Assembly (NCBI GenBank): GCA_023846275.1
Contig: JAIUJO010000165.1
Location: 787,001-851,000 of the forward strand
Reading direction: 5' to 3'
DNA from: Vanilla planifolia
Lineage: Eukaryota > Streptophyta > Magnoliopsida > Asparagales > Orchidaceae
DNA: 64,000 bases
In this document: positions 25,012 through 36,483 of the stretch, one piece after another
How the letters are laid out: the number at the start of each line of letters is the position of its first letter
How positions within the stretch are numbered: position 1 is the stretch's first letter
Notes under the pieces: generated by a model
Seen by the model: only the letters and a program-made list of their open reading frames with translations
What the model was told of the DNA's origin: nothing
Database searches by the model: none
Translations under genes and position numbers: made by a program

Positions 25012-26449
25012 TTACTTATATTGAATCAAGACTTAATGGTGATTGAGATAACTCTATCACAATATCTATAATCACTTCTTCTCTTTTTTTTATGAATGGA
25101 TGAAGGCTACAATATTTCTCTTAGTTTTGTTATTCATCTTTGATTAATTGATAGATTAAACTTCTTAAACCACTTTGATACATTTTTTTTATTCCAACCC
25201 ATCTATCCCATGCTCACATGTTAGCCACCTGCCACGTGCACAATAGGTCAATGAGTGTGTATATGGCCTTTCACGTGTAGAGGCTACACCCACTTGCATG
25301 TACCAGTTCATGTTTGCATAGATGGTCACATTGTAATGTAGAATTTGTAGAATTTTCTTATTTGGTCAAAATCTACATGTTTCTTTTAGAAATTTAAATA
25401 TTATATATTTTGTAATAAAATATTATATCCAAAAATCAATATAAATGTATAAAAGTGTTTTCTAAAATATTTTAAGAATCTTCAGATTTAAAAACTTCGT
25501 GAATTTAAAACTCCTTAAAAGAAACTTCTTGAGAAATTAATCACCTAATTACAAAAACCCACATCTCCTTCATTTCTTCCTCAGTTGCCCACTGTTCTCA
25601 CTTTAATTTCAATGTTGTAAATCAAAAAGGAATGTATACTATCAAAGGGCTTAACATGGAAATATCTTGCAAGAAGGTCAATAATCTATAAAAATATTTT
25701 ACTTAATTTCACATAAATAATGTATTTACTTTTTAATTAAAATATTATAAATGCCAAGTCTGAGTCATGAACAAAGAAATTATTTTGACAATGCTTTAGT
25801 TGTTTGATTGTATATAGAATCACTTTTTTATTCTGCATCAACCCATAGCATAGATATTGTAAACATGCATCATTGAATACATAATTTGCATCTATTTATT
25901 TTAGAAGTGTCATTCTGCAACTAAATTCAATCTCTTCAAATACCTAAAAACTATTTTTGTAAATCGAGTCTCATTTATATTTGATTCTTTTTTAAGACAA
26001 TCTTGTGATGGAGAGGTTTTATTTGATAATATTTTCACAAATTGTCTATAATAACTTACATATCAGGCAAATTTCTTTTTGTTTTATCTTTGCATGAGTT
26101 TTGGTCAATTCATGATTATTAAAACAACATATTCCAAAATTAACACTTTTAATATTTAGTATATAATTAGTTCTCTCATAATTTATAATACTATAAGTAA
26201 ATATATAACATGTTCTTTTAAAAATTTTGAATAAATTAAAATGTCATTTTTGAATATAATTATAAACTAATCTAAATATTATAAAATATTGTATTCATCA
26301 GATCTATAAGAGATGATGATACATTTATTTTACGAAATAACAACTTTAAAAAAACATATTCTTGTCTTGTTTAAAAAATAACTTCAAAAATATCTCTATA
26401 TTTTATTTTCAATTGCTGATAAGCAAACCATTGACCAATCTTAAAAAAA
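25012..26449. other. Loop region, no gene recognised
   Basis: AT-rich. The part at 25,190-25,690 loosely resembles 23,450-23,960 in order (a stretch with CATG/CACGTG motifs, an A/T-rich part, then 'tttctt...cac...ttc' and 'aaatatctt/aaatacctc'), as if it were an older copy of the same element. The resemblance is weak. No coding relic seen. Confidence 0.4.
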
Positions 26450-27040
26450 AATCATTAATTCTTAGAGCTCATCAAATAGATTATCAATGTTTAGTAAAAG
26501 ATATTTATTCAATTGAAATCTTTTAGCCAAATAATTTTATTTCTCCTTTTATTTAAAATAGTTAAATCATAATTTGTAGGATAAGCATAAATTTTTAAAA
26601 TTCTTTAATGTTTTTTTGTTTAAAAAATATGATAAATTATTTTTTTTTTAAAAATTAAGTAATGATAATTTTAGTAAATACTTAATATATTTAACCTAAC
26701 TCTATTAGATAAATTATTCAAGAATCTAAGACAAGCATCCCCTATTGATGACCTTAATATTTTTCTCATATTTTTTTTTCTATGCTAATTTGTACACTTG
26801 TTCACTTATCTAGTCATAATTTTGTATATATGTATTAGATAATCATTAGTTTTTAAGATTAGTTGTAATAGTTAAAATTAAATTTGAATCAATTTATACT
26901 GATGATGTTAACAGTATTGTTTTGGATAATTATATGAAAAGTTTAGAATTTAACAAATTTACATAATTGAGTACGACAATGAATAGAATATCTTTTCACT
27001 CGATTTCCTTTCCAATTGAATGGTATACCACTTTAGCTTT
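26450..27040 (+). repeat. Copy A of a diverged direct repeat of about 600 bp
   Basis: This aligns in order with 29,390-30,035: shared landmarks are 'aattttatttctc', 'aagcataa', 'ttaaaattctttaat', a 'gataa...aataataattttt' part, 'aagaatctaa', 'ttaatatttttct', 'taattatat' and the ending 'ttgaatggtatacca' / 'ttgagtggtatatct'. The offset is about 2.93-3.0 kb. The pair could be decayed LTRs of one element or an old segmental duplication. No terminal TG...CA or coding interior found. Confidence 0.65.
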
Positions 27041-29389
27041 ATTTGATAAAGACCAGCCTTACATAAAAAAGGGAAAATAAGTTTCAACTTCTACATAACA
27101 AAATACATGTGACAAAATAATATATCACAACTTATAACAAGATAACTAATATACAATATACTCAACTTCAAAACAATTGATTTATCATTAACAATAAAAA
27201 AATATCAATTCCACGGCAAAGTTAGTTAACCTAATCTCTTAATATTAGCTTAGTATTAAAAAATCATTTGAATTATATTAAAAAGGTTGATAGGAGTCTC
27301 CTACATGACCTCTTGTGACTCCTTACATTTCTTTTCCAAAACACATTTGTTCACATATAATACATTTATTTTATGTTTATTCGTTTAAATGATTAAAAAT
27401 ACATAAAAACATTTAAATTAAAGAAATAAAAACTTGTGAATGAAAATTTTTTGATATTTTTAAGATTATTTTTCGGGAAAACGTTTACATCAAACATAGG
27501 AAAGATACCAATAATATTTGCAATCAGAAAGTCAAATCATGCAATGGGAGTTAGGAAGATTGGCGGTAAAATGATGCAAACACATAATATTCATTTATTA
27601 TTAAAGAATATTCTTAAAATTGATTATAAAAAAGGAATTTATTTTTGTAAAAGTTCAATTAGTAAATAAAAAGAATTGCAGATTTTCTTTATTAATCTAT
27701 CATGTAAAATTCAAAAGATAATATTTTAAGCTTGTTATTAAATGAATATAATTATATGGGAGAGAATATAAAAAACCTATTATGATATGACTTTTTGTAT
27801 AAAGGGTGGATCTTTTGTTTGTCCTTCATAATTAACTTTTTTAAGCTAAAAATAGCTTGCATTTTAAATAAACTTTTTCATTAAATTTTTTAACAGCTCT
27901 CAAATAAAATTTATTATTCAAAATACTTTTATAAAGCCATATATTCAAACATGCAAATCATATTTAAAAATAATATTAACCAATTATTATTTAATTTTAC
28001 TGCAATTATAAGGAAGATTGAAGAATATTCTTGAAATGGGTCCATGGACATGATAAGAATAACGAATTGATGATTATTGATATCATTCTCCAAATGATAA
28101 AATTGTTGCTCATCACCACCATCAAGTAGCCTTCAGACTTATTGAGTTCATAACTCATGTGACATGTTCTTTTCATTATTGACACTCATTCTTAGATATA
28201 AATAATATTCTCAAGCCAACAACCTCTAGACATGTGCCTCTAACAAGTAGACAAATCATGATATAATTAAAAAAAGTTTAAGTAAAACAATAATAATGAA
28301 AAATAAAAAGAACATATTAAATTTTAATTTCTTATTCTTAAATTTATATCTACCCTTTAGATATTTTTCATGGGCCTATCACTACTCCTTTCTTTTACCA
28401 TACGTGTTTGAAAAGAAGCCTTATAATAGTTTTTTCCCAGAGAAAAAACATAAGCCTTCAATTCCCTTCACACAAGGTCCAAAAGTAAACACCTTCCCAC
28501 ACAAGGTTAAAAGTGGAAACCTTTCTATAAATAATTCTTAAAATAAGCTATCTCTTCTCACATAAGGTTCAAAGCAAACACCTCTAAATCCTAGTTGGAT
28601 TAAGCCAAATTCAATAATTACAATAACAAAATTTTACGTAATCTCTCTAAAAATTAATAGAGTGAAATTTATATATGCATATACTTTAAAAAATGATGCC
28701 AATTGGGTATATAACTTCTAATCAAAATATCAAAGTTTATACGTAATGAGCACATTTATTAAATGCAATGGGTTTTTTCATCTATTTATAGAACTAATGT
28801 GGTAGTTTGTAATTCTCAAAAACTATTAATTTTTGCTTAGCCACCTCCCAAGTCTTTTAAGATATCTTCATATTCTTGCTTAATTCCTTAATCCTTGTTA
28901 GCAATGCTTCAATGAGGAAATATAAATAGACAATTAGCCAAGCCAGACCTTACCACCCAATAGATGTTCTGAGTATGTCCTATAATTTGTAATATTTAAT
29001 GATGATCAAAATTGTTCATTGAACATTTCTATTGCCTTTTCATATTGCTCAATTTTGAGATGCTAACAACGAGATTAACAGCAAAATAGTTTGATAATTT
29101 TCTAAAAGAACTCAATTTTGAGCATATTTTTTATTTAATGTTTATTAGATGATCTAATTATTATCATATCATTATTAAACTAGTTATCAAATGTCCATTA
29201 AAAAGATTAATTGGAATTTTATAGAGGTTGATATTGGCAACCCCATATGACCATTAATAAAAAAAGCTATTAGATTATCCAATTTTTAATGAACTAGCCA
29301 TCAGTCAGTTTTCAAATATTTCGATGATTTTTCAACAGAATATACAAATAATAGTTGAATTTAAACTAACAAATATTTTTTGCTAGAAT
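27041..29389. other. Sequence between the two direct-repeat copies, no gene recognised
   Basis: Very AT-rich. Open frames at 27,436-27,669 and 28,296-28,541 have low-complexity content and no family motif. If the flanking repeats are LTRs this would be the interior, but I see no gag, protease, reverse transcriptase or integrase motif. Confidence 0.4.
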
Positions 29390-30035
29390 GTTTAATATCT
29401 ATTAGAGAACTAGTTAAATGTTTAATGCTTTATTAAAGAAAGATCTTTTGGCCAATTAATTTTATTTCTCATATTATTTAACTTAGCTAAATTTTCAAAA
29501 GCATAACATAAGTGTACAATTTTAAAATCCTTTAATAAAATGCTGTTTTAAAGATATGATAGAAACTTTTTTAAAAAACTACGTAATAATAATTTTTAAT
29601 AAATATTTGATATATTTAAGCTACTTTATCAAGTTAATCGGTGAAGAATCTAAAATAATCATTCCCATAGCTCGTATCAATATTTTTCTTATATTTTTCA
29701 TCTAATTTGTGCAAACGTTCTTTCATAATTCTTGAATAATATATATCTATGAACATACATACATCTTTTAATAATCATTCATCAAATCTTAATTATGTGT
29801 GTGTGTATATATGTATGTATATATGTATATATATACATATAATATTTGTTTTTTTCTTATAAGATTGATTCCAAAAATTAAGATTGAATCTAAATTATTT
29901 TGGAGTGATTAAAATTTTAATATTATTTATGATAATTATATCAAGAGTTTGAAATGTAACAATTAATGCCTTTCTTAGTTGAATAGAATATTCCTTTGGC
30001 CAACTTCCTTCCTAATTGAGTGGTATATCTTTTAG
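29390..30035 (+). repeat. Copy B of the diverged direct repeat
   Basis: Partner of 26,450-27,040, in the same orientation. It contains an extra simple repeat of GT/AT/ATGT units at about 29,795-29,842 that copy A lacks, which lengthens it by about 50 bases. Confidence 0.65.
29795..29842. repeat. GT/AT/GTAT microsatellite
   Basis: A run of gtgtgtgt followed by tatatatgtatgtatatatg and tatatatacatata. It is a simple-sequence tract inside direct-repeat copy B. Confidence 0.9.
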
Positions 30036-30289
30036 TTACCTAACATAAATTCCAATTTAAAGGATAATAAATGATAAAATAGTTTGATAATTAATAATTA
30101 TGAATAGGAGATTACACTTGTGACTCTAATAAGTGATGACAACGTCATATTTATAATGATGTCCAACAAAAGAAATAAATCCCATATTTTCGATGGCTTC
30201 TCAGTTGAGTTTTTGCATGGTTATTGGCAGATCACATAGATGGCCATTATTATTTTGGTGAAATAATTCTTTAAAGATAGCTTTATATC

Positions 30290-32960
30290 AAAATGTTGAA
30301 AGGCACATAGGATATATTCATCCTTAAAGTTTAAGTAGCATCAAAACCAAAGAAGCATAAGCTCATTAGCCTTTGTAATATGATTAATAAAGTAGTAACA
30401 AAAATTGTTGTGGTTAGACATATGTTTCAAGATATCTTTGTTAAAGAGCAAGTTGCTGTTGTGTTATGTCGTGCTATATATGATAATATTCTTTTGAATG
30501 AGAAAAAAAAAACCTATTTTCACCTATCTTCTTTCAAAGAAGGTTTGATGGTAATAAAATTCGATATGAATTAGGTTTACCATAAGAAAAATTAGAAATT
30601 TGTTTTGGATATGCTTAAGCATTGGTAGTTCCTTATATTATGTTGTGTTATGTTTAATATTTTTTATCTATCATTGATGCAACTAATTAGGCCTTTTAGA
30701 TATGGATATGCTTAAGAAATGATAATAAAATTGGAAATTAGATATGGATCATGCTTATGATAAGGAAAATTAGAAATTTATGTTGGATAATCTTAAACAT
30801 TGGTAGTTCCTTACACTTTGTTGTGGTTGCATAAAGCCTTATATCACCAAACCAAGATTTTGGATTATGTTTAATAATTTATATCTATCATTGATTGAAG
30901 TAACTAAGATAGGGATGTCTTCTCATTCCATACAACTTTACTATAGTGTCTAAGTATCCCTCATGGCTTTTTAGTATCAGTTTGATCATGTTGTCTAAAT
31001 TGAGCTTAAGAATTTCCCTTCTTCTTTGATGATTAGACACCTTTTGTATGTTGATGGCATCATGATATATGAACCATCAACTTGTGGAATAATGAAGAAT
31101 ATTTAGAATATTATATAGTAATAAGGGCATCACATAGGTGCGGTGATCAATCTAAACAAATTTAGAGTGTTATTTAGTAAACGGATGAAGTACAAGTGTA
31201 GAAAGTTGATTTCTTAAAATTTTCATATGCTTAATCAAAATATCTAGGAAACATGTTATATCAAAAAAACATTAGAGAAAAGAATTGAAATTAATTATTG
31301 ATCAAGTAGAAAATTGTGTGTCAAGGTGGATGATCATATAATTATTAATGGTGGGCCACAATCTCATGATCAACTCAATGTTAACTATTATTCTTAATTA
31401 TTGCTTAGTCTACACCTTAATTCCAAGCTAAACTATTATAGAATAAAAAAAATTGTTGTGTCATTATTAGTGGAGTAGTTCAAATGATAGTAGTGCAATA
31501 AACTATGCCTATTGATAAATACAGCTCTTAAGGAATGTGTTAGACTTAGAGTTTGTAGTTTTTTGACCTAGTAGTCAAGGTTGATTGCAAAACATGGTAG
31601 TCGTGGTGTTACTGAAGAAGATAATTTATGAGTTTAGATCTTTAGATCAAAAATAAATTAAGATAATAATACTTTTCATATGCCTTTTAGTGCATCTCAT
31701 ACATGTATGTAACTCAAAATTAGAGCCCCCTATACAACAAACAATATGGTTTGATGAATTGTTGCAAGCAATTTTGTTTCCTTTTTTTGGTTAATTTTCT
31801 CTAAATCCATCTTATTGCTGCGAAAAAAACCTATTTTAACATGGATGTGGACCATTTGATACTTGTAGTAGAGCTAATCAAGAAGCATGGGGTGTTAGAT
31901 CACAAAAAAAATTAGAAGTTATTCATGTCTAATTTGGTATTTTAGATTCTACATTCTCCTTAGGTTAAATCAAATCAAATGAATGTTCTATGTTTCACAT
32001 TGGGTACGGATATGATGTTGGACTTAGATACTATATGCAATGACATATATATGTACATCATGGGAGGGGGTCATGTGGGTTTGGCAAGAGATGGTGCAAC
32101 CTTAAGTAAACCTTTTCCTTTAGAGATTAGCATTAAATCTACTTCCTACTTATACTTGGCTTCATGCAAGAGGGATTGAGGCATCTAAACTTTGTCCTTT
32201 GTGATGTCATACTAATGAAGATGTGAAACATTATTTCTGAGAGTGGTATATCATGAATGACCTCTTTTTTAGTTGCTTCATTAATGACTAATCCATGCTT
32301 CACGAGATTAAGTATTGGGATGTGATTTCTATTATTTATTTCCATAATTGGATGTCTACAAATGTGTAAGTGGCTATGACTTCTCATGTAGTCAAATGTA
32401 TTACTTTATCTTAATTTTACCTCTAGAATAACAAGAATTCGTACACACAAGCAAAAAAAGGTAATAAATTTAGTTGTACATCAAAGGAGAAATTGCATTA
32501 TAGTTGCTACTTTCTACAATCCTTTGATCATGTCCAATGGGAGTTCTAGTGGTCTTGACCTATTGTTTGTTGTCTCTTATTAGACTCCTCCAATTGGTTG
32601 GATTAAATTTAAACATGATGTAGTTGTGCATGATGACATAATGTTAGATTTGGTACTATTAGATTGGATGACATGGGTAGATCTATTACTATTCTTAAAA
32701 AAAACTTTGGTTTCATGTACAACTACTACCATGGACATTGTTGCTATTATAAAAGCAATGGAAATTTTGAAAGCCCTACTATTAATGTCCAAGGAACAAT
32801 GATTGAATCAAATTAGATTATAGTCATTGTTGTAGTTAATCAATTTCTTTGGACAACAACAAATAATTATTCTTACAATAGTTCTTATCCAACAAAAAGT
32901 GTGAAGGCAATAATTTTAAAAACTAAGTTTCCCACCATGCATTTTTATATGATTTTATTT
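30290..32960 (+). mobile_element. Decayed LINE (L1-type): reverse transcriptase, zinc-finger and RNase H relics
   Basis: The plus-strand frames, broken by stops and shifts, follow plant LINE ORF2 order. About 30,362-30,575 reads LISLCNMINKVVTKI, then CRAIYDNILLNEKK and FKEGLMVIKFDMN, fitting the fingers/palm of the reverse transcriptase (PISLCNV.YK..TK, then GR.I.DNIL). About 31,030-31,100 reads RHLLYVDGIMIY, the place of the F/YADD box. About 31,238-31,430 holds KYLGNML and SRWM, with LMVGHNLMINSMLT. About 32,140-32,205 reads LPTYTWLHARGIEASKLCPL, then CD, as in zf-RVT. About 32,583 reads PPIGWIKF, a typical RNase H start. No intact frame remains. Confidence 0.8.
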
Positions 32961-33000
32961 GAGACATACTAAGGCCTCTCCCAAATCACTTCAATTTTTT

Positions 33001-34600
33001 GCTTTTAATGATTTTATATACAAACTTTGTTAAAGATAGTATTTTGTAGATAAAGCCAAACATCAATCTCAAAGGCCATCATAAAAGGATCAAAATACAA
33101 CAATGTTATACCATGATAATGTATCTAAAGCATGGGCTTTCCTTAAGAAATTTCATTTCTACAAATAATGATGCTAGAGGCACTACCAAGCTAGATAAAG
33201 CCCAACTACACCTTTGACAAAAAGACTAGGATGGACAGAGCACTACGAGCTTTTTAACAACAACTTAAACATAGGCTATTGAAGCTAATATTATTGTTTC
33301 TTTTAAAACCATACTTTCCCTTCAAAGGATCCCTATTAGGTGATTTAGATTACACTTTTTCAATTACTAAACTTAAGGAGCCTATATTATTATTTATTAT
33401 CAATACCTCACCATCCAAGATTATAAGTTTTGCTCGCTTACTACCTTCCTTTGATGTGGTAGCCATGTCTGAAGCTTCCTCTTTAGAATCAAACCATAAT
33501 TCCCTATCAAACATTATTACCATTGTAGGCCCTTATATTATCATCTAAAGTTGATATGGTGGAAATTTGAATGATGCATCACATACTTAGACGTTTTGTG
33601 ATACGATAACTTATCATGAAAAGTTAAGGAGCAAGGTGAAAGCCCACATCTACCTTCTACATAAGAAATGCATCCCATCAAGAAGTTAGGATTCGATGCA
33701 TATATTACCTCTTAAATTATATGGTTTTTAAAGTAGCATGTGCTTTCACAAAAACTACAACTATTTTAGTGAGCCATTCATTGTTTTACAATTTAAAATT
33801 ATTTATACTTACACATGCATGGAATAATCTTTCAGATAAGTAGACACTTCTGACAAGATCATCCAAGTTAAAACACAAAGATAAAGCACTAGGCAGCACC
33901 TCTTGTTTCAACCCTCCTTGGTAGTGAATGAAGATAAAAAAAAGCATGGTTTCAATGAATATACCAACACTAGAGTAGGGACGATCACATCTTCAATTAA
34001 ATTACAAAAAAACAAAAGTTCCAAGACATGAGAAGTGCAGCATCAACAAGATAATTGAATGGGAACATACAAATCCTATAAAAGGGAAGGAAACCTATGA
34101 ACTTCCTCCTTAAAAAGCTTTGTTTAGTTGATAAAGCCCAAGAAATAATAATTGACAACACCAAGAGGTAGCCAAGCCATAAGAACCACAACCACAAAAA
34201 AATATCTTTTGTGCAAAAGTGGTCTAAAGCCAATCTAATCCCATTAGCCCAAAGAGATTCAAAGATTTTATGAGAATTGGATTTCCAGTTTGACTAGCTC
34301 AATGGGCCTAATTATGGATGAAGGCCTTGGCTAAGATACAAATGGCAGCAACCAACAAGATATAGAAAAATAACATAGTAATACAAATTATCTATTATGA
34401 CCTACACCAACCAACAAACCATTAAAATGTTTAAAAAGCTATTGCACCTTGTAAATCAAGGTTGTTGAGCATGACAGATGTAATTTAAAATATTTTTCCA
34501 AGATCCAAGAAAAGATAGCAAGCACATTACATGCTCTAAATTTTGCTAGCCATGAAGCAACACTATGTTAATCACTTTAAAACATGTAATTTCAAAACTA
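33001..34600. other. No gene recognised
   Basis: There is an 89-codon plus-strand open frame at 33,279-33,548 and a 78-codon minus-strand frame at 33,997-34,233. Neither shows a motif I know. The stretch directly follows the LINE relic and may include its 3' tail, but I see no poly(A) or target duplication that would prove the end. Confidence 0.4.
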
Positions 34601-35870
34601 ATTGGTCACGCTTGTAAGGCCCCACCATGCTACATGCATAGGAATACATAGCCTTAGGGTGATGCTTTCCACCACGTGTCATACCATGTAGAGGTAATAG
34701 CACACTCAACCAACGCATGGCCATGTGTAATTTGCATCATAGAAGTTTCACTGTGACATTAGCAAATATCACATGAAATAAAGCTTCAAGTAGTAAGAAA
34801 AGTGTGACAATTTCACATTGTGCCATGTCAAGTCTCTATTAGAGTTACACCTCATCCTTGCTTCACTTATCTTGAGATATGGCAATGGTGAGAAAAAGCC
34901 ATTCAATTCAAGCACAAAATTTTGCATGTGAAGAAATCCAACACACGGGACATTAGGATGCTGCCATACTTCATAAAATAAAATGACAAGAACACCGATG
35001 ACAAAGGCATTGCTAAAAGCAGATGACACTTCCAAAAGTTCACTACAAAGTGAGAAAAATTGTACTTCACAAAGCTCGACACAGAGAAAAAATAATGACA
35101 CTTTGAACAAGCATAATAATAAGTCTCTTAATTGGGCATCACCTTATACAAGAACCAACACATGGCAGTTCTAAAAATTCCAAAAAATTTTACACCACCA
35201 GTCACATGCATAGTACATCACAAATCACACTTGAAAACTATGAACAATTGCACATGACTAAGGATGAAGCAAAACATGCCCAAACACTTCTGCATATTGC
35301 ATCATCCAACTTTTTCGTCATCATAGACGGCACCGTGCCACAAACTAACACTTTCTAATTGCATATCATGATAATTCTATCAATGTGGAAGGCATCTTTT
35401 CTAATAGGACATCACACTGTCAATGCACTAGTAGTCATTAATGGAAACATCCTAAACAGAGCTGCACTTTATGGTCCCCAATACACACATGCATTGGATG
35501 TAATAAAAAGTGCATGTACTTGCTACTACATGTGCAAATAGGATACTATCATTGTTGTCATGCACCCAATGTTCTGCCACACATGCAAGTACAACAACAT
35601 GAGGCTATGGCTATAACCAAGCTTACACAAACCAAATTACATAATGCACCATCCAAATGTCACTTTGCTAGTAGCCACATTATGTTGCATATTTCCTTTA
35701 GTGGATTGTATGTTATGAAAATTCTATCAATGAAGAAGTAAAGTCTCCTAATAAACTATCACCTTATCAAAGTGTTAGCTGCCTACAACGATAAAAATTT
35801 TAAAAAAAATTACACCTTATGAGCCTCATTAGTCATGCACATAGGATGTTGGGCACATATAAATCTCATT
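34600..35870. repeat. Less AT-rich block with degenerate internal repeats
   Basis: The block is rich in CATG, CACATG and CATGCA motifs, unlike the surroundings. Degenerate repeats occur at about 35,110-35,215 ('aagtctcttaattgggcatc', later 'ttttacaccacc') and 35,735-35,850 ('aagtctcctaat', 'atcacctta', 'ttacacctta'). A third, weaker unit starts near 35,370 ('attctatcaatg', which recurs at about 35,720). Open frames at 34,769-35,110 (minus) and 34,983-35,741 (plus) overlap this block and look incidental. A decayed repetitive element is likely. Confidence 0.45.
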
Positions 35871-35999
35871 TTTCAAGTGATAAAGATCTCTACACTTTTT
35901 TAAAAATTTATGTTACACAATAAAAGACTAGAAGTAATAAAAACATGTTGCATTTAATTTATTTTTTTAAAATTTTACATTATTGATGATAAATTAGCA

Positions 36000-36188
36000 T
36001 AACATATGGCCAAATCATGTTGCATCGAATGTGATGGAATAATAATGAATCGGGTCAGCCTAGACCCATCAGGCAACAACCTAATTCTCTAGAAGTTCAT
36101 CGGTCGTCATTGCGAATTGGCTGCAGATGAGTGGGAAAGTTCACTACAAAAAATTTTCTTTTCTTTATGTTGCTCTAATGACCACTAG
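36000..36188 (+). other. Possible 5' leader of the kinesin gene
   Basis: The stretch just before the first kinesin exon is less AT-rich than its surroundings and has several CG dinucleotides (for example near 'catcggtcgtcattgcg'). A 5' untranslated leader would fit by position. I cannot identify a TATA box or transcription start with confidence. Confidence 0.3.
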
Positions 36189-36308
36189 AGAGGATCTATA
36201 TGGCGATGCATGCATGGCCTCTTGCACCTGAAGCTTTTCAAACCAGCCCTTGGAGGATCTCTGAGAATTCAATCTTCCTTGTTAATTGTTCAGCCATGTT
36301 TCAGTTTT
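36189..36308 (+). pseudogene. Kinesin exon 1 relic (right copy): N-terminus of the motor
   Basis: The frame reads ERIYMAMHAWPLAPEAF, then after a one-base loss near 36,238-36,242 TSPWRISENSIFLVN and MFQF, ending at a consensus donor GTAAGT (36,309). This matches the KIN-7O start (MERIHVSVRARPL ... TSPWKIS as remembered). The codon in the place of the start ATG (36,186-36,188) is CTA. There is no left-copy counterpart in the window. Confidence 0.8.
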
Positions 36309-36394
36309 GTAAGTCCCCACAACCACCACCACTCTTCCAGATATATTGTTGCTCCAATGATCATTGAGTACTAAAAATCTTTATTTAACGTTAG

Positions 36395-36483
36395 ACCGGG
36401 TTTTCGGGGAAGAGTGCCAGATGGATCAAATTTTTTATGCCCGAGCGAAAGATATTGTTGCCTCCGTTGTTTGTGGAATTAAC
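36395..36483 (+). pseudogene. Kinesin exon 2 relic (right copy)
   Basis: After the acceptor-like GTTAG the frame reads YRVFGEECQMDQIFYARAKD and then IVASVVCGIN, ending before GTTATGT. It joins exon 1 in phase (QF-Y-RVFGEEC). It corresponds to the kinesin segment FDRIF.EDC...VYE...KEIV.AAV.G.N that precedes the P-loop. The exon is open along its length and very well preserved, with a higher GC content than its surroundings. Confidence 0.88.
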
